The notes beneath the pieces were generated by a model that saw only the letters and a list, made by a program, of their open reading frames with translations, did not search any database and was not told the DNA's origin. From contig NZ_FNFK01000007.1 of NCBI RefSeq assembly GCF_900101165.1, positions 1-64,000 of the forward strand: DNA of 64,000 nt, read 5' to 3'. How positions within the stretch are numbered: position 1 is the stretch's first letter; each line of letters opens with the position of its first letter. Below are positions 58,389 through 64,000 of this stretch, piece after piece. The stretch comes from Alkalibacterium thalassium. Lineage in GTDB: Bacteria > Bacillota > Bacilli > Lactobacillales > Carnobacteriaceae_A. The translations under genes and the position numbers were made by a program.

Positions 58389-59864
58389 TCAGGCTTCGAT
58401 GATCTCTTTTGCTTTTTCAAAATTGCTCAAGACCTTATCTCTTCCAAGAAGTTCGATCGCATCATTCAGCTGAGGTCCGTGCTGCTGACCGGTCACGGCC
58501 ACACGGATCGGCATGAACAAGTTCTTGCCTTTTACGCCAGTTTCCTTCTGTACAGCTTTGATCGCTTTCTTGATCGTATCTGCTTCAAACGGTTCAACAC
58601 TTCTGATCTGTTCGCTGAAGGCATCCAGAACAGCTGGAACGTCGTCGCCTTGAAGGACCTCTTTCGCTTCAGCTGACCATTCGATAGAGTCCTCGAAGAA
58701 TAAAGTCGCCAGTTCAGTGATCTGAGCGGCATAGCTCATCTGATCCTGGTAAAGAGCCACCAGTTTTCTGATCCATTCGCTTTTTTCTTCAGACGGATTG
58801 CTTTCGATGTATCCTGCTTTTACAAGGTGAGGGACAGCTTTAAGTGTCAGTTCACCCAGGTCCATCTCTTTCATATACTGGTTGCTGATCCATTCCAGTT
58901 TCTTGGCATCAAAGGCCGCTGGTGAAGTTCCCAGACGCTTGTGATCGAACATCTCGATAAACTGCTCTTTAGAGAAGAGCTCGTCTTCTCCGACTGGTGA
59001 CCAGCCAAGCAGTGTAATAAAGTTGAACAAGGCTTCCGGCAGATAACCAAGCTCACGATACTGCTCAATAAACTGAAGAATCGTTTCATCACGTTTACTT
59101 AGTTTCTTACCTGTTTCGCTGTTAATGATCAGTGTCATATGTCCGAACTGAGGCATCTTCCATTCAAAGGCTTCATATATCATCATCTGTTTAGGTGTGT
59201 TGGCAATGTGGTCATCTCCACGAAGCACGTGGGTGATTTTCATGTAATGATCATCGACCGCTACTGCAAAGTTATAGGTCGGCATGCCGTCGCGTTTTCT
59301 GATGACCCAGTCGCCACCTACAGAATCAGATTCGAATGTGATCATTCCTTTGACCATATCTTCAAATGTGTAGGTGCTGCCTTTAGGTACTCGGATACGG
59401 ATAACAGGCGTAATGCCTTCCGCTTCTTTTTCCCTCTGTTCAGATGCTGTTAAATGCGCACATTTTCCGCTGTAATGCGGCATTTCTCCGCGTGCACGCT
59501 GCGCTTCACGTTCAGCTTCCAGTTCTTCAGTTATGCAGTAGCACCTGTAGGCACGGTTGCTCGCCAGCAGCTGATCGACCAGCGGATCATAGAAATCCAG
59601 ACGCTCAGACTGACGGTACGGCCCATACTCTCCTCCGACATCCGCACTCTCGTCCCAGTCGATTCCCAGCCATTTTAAATTATCCAGCTGGCTCTGCTCT
59701 CCTGTTTCAACGTGTCGTTTACGGTCAGTATCCTCGATACGAATAATAAAATCGCCACCATGGTGACGGGCATATAAATAGTTGAATAATGCTGTACGTG
59801 CATTTCCAATGTGTAGGTGTCCAGTTGGACTCGGTGCATAGCGCACACGGACTTTTTCTGTCAT
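58389..59864 (-). CDS. gltX: glutamate--tRNA ligase
   Basis: GltX charges tRNA-Glu and, in Gram-positives, usually also tRNA-Gln before amidation. The 491-aa protein has HIGH as HLHIGNART (16-24), KMSKS as KLSKRDE and a C-terminal anticodon-binding domain. It follows ispD by 83 nt. Confidence 0.96.
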   Translation of the reverse strand: MTEKVRVRYAPSPTGHLHIGNARTALFNYLYARHHGGDFIIRIEDTDRKRHVETGEQSQLDNLKWLGIDWDESADVGGEYGPYRQSERLDFYDPLVDQLLASNRAYRCYCITEELEAEREAQRARGEMPHYSGKCAHLTASEQREKEAEGITPVIRIRVPKGSTYTFEDMVKGMITFESDSVGGDWVIRKRDGMPTYNFAVAVDDHYMKITHVLRGDDHIANTPKQMMIYEAFEWKMPQFGHMTLIINSETGKKLSKRDETILQFIEQYRELGYLPEALFNFITLLGWSPVGEDELFSKEQFIEMFDHKRLGTSPAAFDAKKLEWISNQYMKEMDLGELTLKAVPHLVKAGYIESNPSEEKSEWIRKLVALYQDQMSYAAQITELATLFFEDSIEWSAEAKEVLQGDDVPAVLDAFSEQIRSVEPFEADTIKKAIKAVQKETGVKGKNLFMPIRVAVTGQQHGPQLNDAIELLGRDKVLSNFEKAKEIIEA

Positions 59865-59947
59865 GAGTATACTCTCCTTTTTGGTTTCCCTTACTATTAA
59901 CTTAACATTATTTCCTGTTTTCTTCCATACATTGAAGCCTTGCTGCC

Positions 59948-60658
59948 TTAACTAAGCTGCCCTTTTTCCACCAGCAGTCGCGCAAAAGCATAGTCTAGAG
60001 GTGTGGTGATTTTCAGATTCTCTTCCAGCCCATCAATCATTTTCACTTCTATTCCCAGTCTTTCGACCAGCTCGCCTTCTTCGTTGCCGTAATAGTTATC
60101 GGCATCGGCTTGATTCAAGGCTTCGATCAGACAAGTTGTCTCAAATCCCTGAGAGGTCTGAACGTGTCTGACTTCTGGACGATACAAGGACTGTATCACC
60201 TTATCTCCCTTGACCAGTTTCATCGAATCTTTGGCCGGAATCCCTGGAATGACAGCTGAAAATCCTTTTAGCCCCTCCAGCAGATGATTTACTAGATCAG
60301 TATGAATGAAGGGCCGAGCTGCATCGTGAACAAGTGTGTATGGGGCTGGATTATCCGCCAATGCTTTCAGCGCCTGAGCGACACTGTCCTGCCGTTCGCT
60401 CCCACCAATTACTAAGGTGACTTGTTCAGGCTGTTCACCATAAAGATCCTGCATCGCCGCAATCAACGCTTGTCTGTCTCTCTGACGAATGACAAGCCAA
60501 ATCTTACGACATGACTCGTCTTCCAGAAAGAGACTTAACGAATAGTCAAACACTGGCCGGCCACCTAAAGGCAGCATTATCTTGTTCACCTCAGGCTGAT
60601 CATTGAACCGTCTGGCTGATCCAGCTGCCAGAATGATCACATCGTAAATCCGCTTCAT
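59948..60658 (-). CDS. ispD: IspD-family cytidylyltransferase
   Basis: IspD makes CDP-methylerythritol in the non-mevalonate isoprenoid pathway. The 236-aa protein has the nucleotide-binding [25 protein letters not shown] and the C-terminal [11 protein letters not shown]. It overlaps yacL by 4 nt. The usual partner ispF is absent here, and many Lactobacillales use the mevalonate pathway. A role as ribitol-5-phosphate cytidylyltransferase (TarI-like) is therefore an alternative, though IspD is the better sequence match. Confidence 0.8.
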   Translation of the reverse strand: MKRIYDVIILAAGSARRFNDQPEVNKIMLPLGGRPVFDYSLSLFLEDESCRKIWLVIRQRDRQALIAAMQDLYGEQPEQVTLVIGGSERQDSVAQALKALADNPAPYTLVHDAARPFIHTDLVNHLLEGLKGFSAVIPGIPAKDSMKLVKGDKVIQSLYRPEVRHVQTSQGFETTCLIEALNQADADNYYGNEEGELVERLGIEVKMIDGLEENLKITTPLDYAFARLLVEKGQLS

Positions 60659-61767
60659 CCCTGATCTGTCCTGTCGTCGATTGCTTTCTGGTCATTTAAA
60701 AGTTTAGCGAAAATCATGCGTCCGGCATTGGTCTGAAGTGAACTTGTCACGACCACATCCACTCTGTCGTTCATGTGATGTCGTCCCTCTTCCACTACGA
60801 CCATCGTTCCGTCGTCCAGATAGGCCACGCCCTGCGCTCGTTCTGTTCCGTTCTTGACGATCATGACCTGCATCTCTTCCCCAGGTATGACGACCGGTTT
60901 GACGGCATTCGCCAGCTGATTGATATTCAGGACCGGAACGTTCTGAAATTCCGCTACTTTGTTTAAATTATAGTCATTGGTCACAATCATCCCGTCCAGT
61001 TTCTTGGACAAATGGACTAGTTTAAGATCGACTTCTTCCGCTTCCGGGATGTCACTGTCATCCATTTCAAGAGAAATCCCTTCCTCTTTCTGGAGAGCAT
61101 TCAATATGTCCAGCCCTCTCCGTCCTCTGACCCGTTTCAGACTGTCAGAGGAATCTGCGATATACTGCAGCTCTTTCAGAACATAATGCGAAACAACGAA
61201 CGACCCTTCAAGAAAACCGGTTTTCACCACATCCAGAATACGGCCATCTATGATCGCGCTAGTGTCCAGCACTTTGTACTTGCGGAACGAATCGCCACTT
61301 TTCCGTTCCAGCACGTCTTCATTCTCATTTTTTTCCGTCTTCGGACTGAACAGACGTCTGATTTCTTCCCGACGAGATGTCCCCAGCTGGAATCCCACGC
61401 TGGCCAATATCACTGTTAGGATAAGAGGAATCACATCACTTATTATGATCATATTCAGATTACCTAAAATAATACTGATCAATACAGAAAGAATAAGTCC
61501 AATAATTGCACCTAGGCTTCCGAACATTAAATAAGCGACACTAAATCTGTTGAATGATTTTTCAATTTTCTTGATTCCTTTTTCAATCGGTCTGACAGCC
61601 AGAAACGACAGCATGTAAAAAACACCTGCTCCAATTATCATACCGACGATTGGATTCAGCAGCCACCTAGGAATGATGTCAAAATTATCGATCATTTCCA
61701 GGGACAGATTGTATCCGAGACTTCCTCCTACAAGGATTAAAGTCAATATAATCAGTTTCGATATCAT
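60655..61767 (-). CDS. yacL: PIN/TRAM-domain membrane protein (YacL)
   Basis: The 370-aa protein has about four N-terminal membrane segments (residues 1-125), then a PIN nuclease-like domain starting VLDTSAIIDGRILDVVKTGF and including GMIVTNDYNLNKVAEF. A TRAM RNA-binding domain (YLDDGTMVVVEEGRHHMNDR) is at the end. Its place between radA and ispD is conserved in Firmicutes. The cellular substrate is not established. Confidence 0.9.
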   Translation of the reverse strand: MISKLIILTLILVGGSLGYNLSLEMIDNFDIIPRWLLNPIVGMIIGAGVFYMLSFLAVRPIEKGIKKIEKSFNRFSVAYLMFGSLGAIIGLILSVLISIILGNLNMIIISDVIPLILTVILASVGFQLGTSRREEIRRLFSPKTEKNENEDVLERKSGDSFRKYKVLDTSAIIDGRILDVVKTGFLEGSFVVSHYVLKELQYIADSSDSLKRVRGRRGLDILNALQKEEGISLEMDDSDIPEAEEVDLKLVHLSKKLDGMIVTNDYNLNKVAEFQNVPVLNINQLANAVKPVVIPGEEMQVMIVKNGTERAQGVAYLDDGTMVVVEEGRHHMNDRVDVVVTSSLQTNAGRMIFAKLLNDQKAIDDRTDQG

Positions 61768-61849
61768 TTCTTCCCTCCTTCTTTTATTTTGCCTATTAGT
61801 CTAGTATAACAGCTAATCAGCTGAAACTGACGCATGGCGCTTTTTCAAT

Positions 61850-63220
61850 TTAAGAAAAAGCGCGTCTGATTGCATCAGCAAGTGTCGTACATCCTATAAT
61901 TTCTATATTTTCAGGGAAGTCCCAGCCGTCCATATTATTTTTCGGTAGAAGAACCCGTTTGAACCCAAGCTTGGCAGCCTCATTCACCCGCTGATCAATT
62001 TTAGAGACCCGACGGATTTCTCCGGTCAGCCCAATTTCTCCAATGAAGCAGTCGGTCGGACGCGTCTCTTTTTCCTTGTAGCTTGACGCGATACTGATGG
62101 CAATGGACAGATCGATTGCCGGTTCGTCCAGTTTAACGCCACCTGCCGCTTTAAGGTAGGCATCCTGATTCTGAAGAAGCAGACCTGCACGCTTTTCCAG
62201 TACAGCCATGATCAGCGACACACGTGAATAATCCAGCCCGCTTGCCGTTCGTTTAGCATTACCGAATACTGTCGGAGAAATCAGAGACTGAATCTCGACC
62301 AGGATCGGCCGGGTCCCTTCCATCGCAGCTACAACCGCCGACCCAGTTGCTCCGGACAGTCTTTCTTCCAAGAAGAGCTGGGACGGATTGAGCACTTCTT
62401 CCAGTCCGCCATTTTTCATTTCAAATATCCCTATTTCATTGGTCGATCCGAAACGGTTCTTGACCGCACGTAAGATACGGAAGGTATGATGCCGTTCGCC
62501 TTCAAAGTAAAGCACCGTATCCACCATATGCTCGAGCATACGTGGACCGGCGATCGCCCCTTCCTTGGTCACGTGTCCCACAATGAAAATCGCAATGTCA
62601 TTCATCTTGGCGATCTGCATTAAAGTCGACGTCGACTCCCTGACCTGTGACACACTTCCGGACGCACTGTCAATTCCGGCATGATGCATGGTCTGGATCG
62701 AGTCAATGACCACATAATCCGGCTTCAATTCTTCAATCGTCTCCTGAATGGCACTCACTTCCGTTTCAGCATACAGATAAAAGTCTGAACCTCGTAGCTC
62801 AAGCCGTTCAGCCCGCATCTTAATCTGAGAGGCACTTTCCTCTCCTGATACATACAAAACTTTCCCGCCATTCTGGTTCAACTGAGCAGAAACCTGAAGC
62901 AGCAAAGTCGATTTTCCGATTCCCGGATCTCCACCGATCAGCACGAGTGATCCTGGAACGACTCCACCGCCTAAGACTCTGTTGAATTCTGTCAGGTCAG
63001 TCTTGACCCGTTCTTCCTTTTCGATTGTAATGTCAGTGATCGGCTCAGCCTTAGAAGTTTTTCCACTAATAGTCACTCTGCTTCGGCTGTCAGTTTTATC
63101 CGGCAGCTTCTCTTCGACCATCTGATTCCATGAGCCGCAGCTGGGACACTTCCCTAGATACTTGGGTGATTCATATCCGCAGTTCTGACATACAAATACT
63201 GTTGCTTTCTTCTTTGCCAA
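61850..63220 (-). CDS. radA: DNA repair protein RadA
   Basis: RadA is a hexameric DNA helicase that processes recombination branches. The 456-aa protein has an N-terminal zinc finger (Cys11, Cys14, Cys25, Cys28), Walker [11 protein letters not shown] (96-105), the RadA-specific KNRFG motif and a C-terminal Lon-like domain. It lies 24 nt after dut. disA, next to radA in Bacillus, is absent. Confidence 0.96.
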   Translation of the reverse strand: MAKKKATVFVCQNCGYESPKYLGKCPSCGSWNQMVEEKLPDKTDSRSRVTISGKTSKAEPITDITIEKEERVKTDLTEFNRVLGGGVVPGSLVLIGGDPGIGKSTLLLQVSAQLNQNGGKVLYVSGEESASQIKMRAERLELRGSDFYLYAETEVSAIQETIEELKPDYVVIDSIQTMHHAGIDSASGSVSQVRESTSTLMQIAKMNDIAIFIVGHVTKEGAIAGPRMLEHMVDTVLYFEGERHHTFRILRAVKNRFGSTNEIGIFEMKNGGLEEVLNPSQLFLEERLSGATGSAVVAAMEGTRPILVEIQSLISPTVFGNAKRTASGLDYSRVSLIMAVLEKRAGLLLQNQDAYLKAAGGVKLDEPAIDLSIAISIASSYKEKETRPTDCFIGEIGLTGEIRRVSKIDQRVNEAAKLGFKRVLLPKNNMDGWDFPENIEIIGCTTLADAIRRAFS

Positions 63221-63244
63221 TCTATTAACTCCTTCAGCCTGAAA

Positions 63245-63739
63245 TTATCTTCCGCTTGATCCAAATCCGCCTGTACGTACTGAAAAGTCATCTGTTTCCT
63301 GATCTGCTGTTTCGTATTGAGTGAAAATCCCCTGAGCAATTCGTTCACCTTTTTTGATCTCTACATCTTCAAGGCCATAATTAATGACCTGAACAAAAAT
63401 TTCGCCTTCATTGCCTTCGTTATTGTAATAGTCCGAATCGATGACCCCAATGCCATTAGGCACAGCCAGCTGCCGCTTCATCGGATTGCTCGACCGGTTC
63501 GCCAGAAGCAGGTACTCATTTTCAGGCATATACGCCTTGACACCTGTCGGAATAAGTGTGGAACCAACCGGGTTTCCTTCAAAATTTCCTGTCTGCATAG
63601 CCTTAAATACTGACGGAATGACAATATCCTGAGAAGCCGTCAAATCATACCCTGCAGATCCTTTTGTTGCCCGTTTAGGTAGGCTCAGCTCCTGATCTTT
63701 ATATTTATCTACAATTTCAAATCCTCTAATTCTAGTCAT
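63245..63739 (-). CDS. dut: dUTP diphosphatase
   Basis: Dut hydrolyses dUTP to dUMP. The 164-aa protein is the trimeric form: motif 1 GSAGYDLTA (27-35), motif 2 LLANRSS, motif 3 GVIDSDYYNNEGNEG and motif 5 RTGGFGSSGR at the C terminus. AGGAGATATT precedes the ATG, and a promoter lies at 63820-63848. It forms a unit with radA. Confidence 0.93.
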   Translation of the reverse strand: MTRIRGFEIVDKYKDQELSLPKRATKGSAGYDLTASQDIVIPSVFKAMQTGNFEGNPVGSTLIPTGVKAYMPENEYLLLANRSSNPMKRQLAVPNGIGVIDSDYYNNEGNEGEIFVQVINYGLEDVEIKKGERIAQGIFTQYETADQETDDFSVRTGGFGSSGR

Positions 63740-63819
63740 AATATCTCCTGTTTCTTCAATTAAACTGAAACAGATTGCAGACCCCTTTCCATACTCTGAG
63801 ATGATAGTGTAATAAGTCT

Positions 63820-63848
63820 ATTTTACACTAAATTCGCTGCTTTATAAA
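63820..63848 (-). promoter_or_regulatory. dut-radA promoter
   Basis: TTTATA (63843-63848), 17 bp, TAAAAT (63820-63825) on the minus strand, with an 80-nt leader to dut. Confidence 0.6.
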
Positions 63849-63863
63849 CGACCAGTTTATATA

Positions 63864-63914
63864 CAAAAAAACCTCTCTGATTACACATTATATGTAATTC
63901 AGAGAGGAAAAAAG
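63864..63914. terminator. terminator after the msmK-like gene
   Basis: CCTCTCTGA and TCAGAGAGG, with ATTACA/TGTAAT inside, form a long stem. Runs of T follow on the minus strand and runs of A precede it, so it could work in both directions. Confidence 0.85.
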
Positions 63915-63947
63915 GGGGTGTATTTAATTGACCAACCTTACCTCGTC

Positions 63948-64000
63948 TTAACGGATAACGTTAGTAGTTTCTGGATCGAAGAAGTGTGATTTACCCATAT
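63948..64000 (-). CDS. sugar ABC transporter ATPase (MsmK/UgpC-like), C-terminal end
   Basis: Only the last 17 codons are present, reading MGKSHFFDPETTNVIR before the stop. The HFFDPET ending is typical of MsmK/UgpC/MsmX ATPases, which energise several sugar importers. The rest of the gene is outside the window, so the call rests on this short stretch and the terminator just after it. Confidence 0.55.
   Translation of the reverse strand, partial: MGKSHFFDPETTNVIR

Overview
This window comes from a low-GC Gram-positive bacterium. It is most likely a member of the Lactobacillales, perhaps Carnobacteriaceae-like, but that family-level guess is inference from gene order and protein character. 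Supporting signs are strong AGGAGG ribosome-binding sites, 17-bp-spaced sigma-A promoters, a zinc-type S14, an ECF transporter module behind rplQ, a PyrR-type attenuator, a CcpA-type cre box and a PRD/PTS operon. Sixty-nine of the 71 genes I list lie on the minus strand, so the window is best read from right to left.

Layout in transcriptional order. (1) 64.0-54.1 kb holds the end of an msmK/ugpC-like ATPase gene, then dut, radA, yacL, ispD, gltX, cysS, mrnC, rlmB, rae1 (yacP) and a sigH-like sigma gene. This resembles the Bacillus radA-to-sigH region without disA, ispF and cysE. (2) 53.7-51.9 kb holds a plus-strand Gx-transporter gene divergent from an ApbE flavin transferase gene, placed between sigH and rpmG. 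(3) 51.8-48.0 kb is rpmG-secE-nusG-rplK-rplA-rplJ-rplL with L1-type and L10-type mRNA leaders. (4) 48.0-44.5 kb holds a repeat-rich spacer, rodA, ftsW and a LURP-one protein gene. (5) 44.4-41.3 kb holds a plus-strand MFS transporter gene and uraA behind a PyrR attenuator. (6) 41.3-33.0 kb is a six-gene locus: NagA-like amidohydrolase, PTS EIICB, fumarase-superfamily lyase, YdjC/ChbG-like deacetylase, PRD regulator and class II fumarase. (7) 32.6-24.2 kb is an RsmC-like methyltransferase gene, rpoB and rpoC. (8) 23.9-19.0 kb is the str operon (rpsL, rpsG, fusA, tuf). (9) 17.7-3.3 kb is the S10-spc-alpha superoperon from rpsJ to rplQ. (10) 2.9-0.4 kb is ecfA1-ecfA2-ecfT. (11) The left end has a hairpin-led partial gene and possible insertion-sequence remnants where truA-rplM-rpsI would often be found.

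Most of the window is transcription and translation machinery with classic autoregulatory leaders. The most unusual protein-coding part is the 33-41 kb locus. There, a PTS, two deacetylase-like enzymes and a C-N/C-O lyase of a fumarate-releasing superfamily share a transcription unit with fumarase itself. This suggests uptake and breakdown of an amino-sugar conjugate carrying a C4-dicarboxylate; the pathway is inferred, not shown.

The most unusual non-coding part is a set of structured intergenic repeats. They include a BOX-like hairpin family shared by spacers at 23.2, 32.8 and 47.6 kb, a 201-bp duplication between rpsL and rpsG, three 51-bp tandem units near tuf, and a 362-bp block with terminal inverted repeats upstream of rodA.
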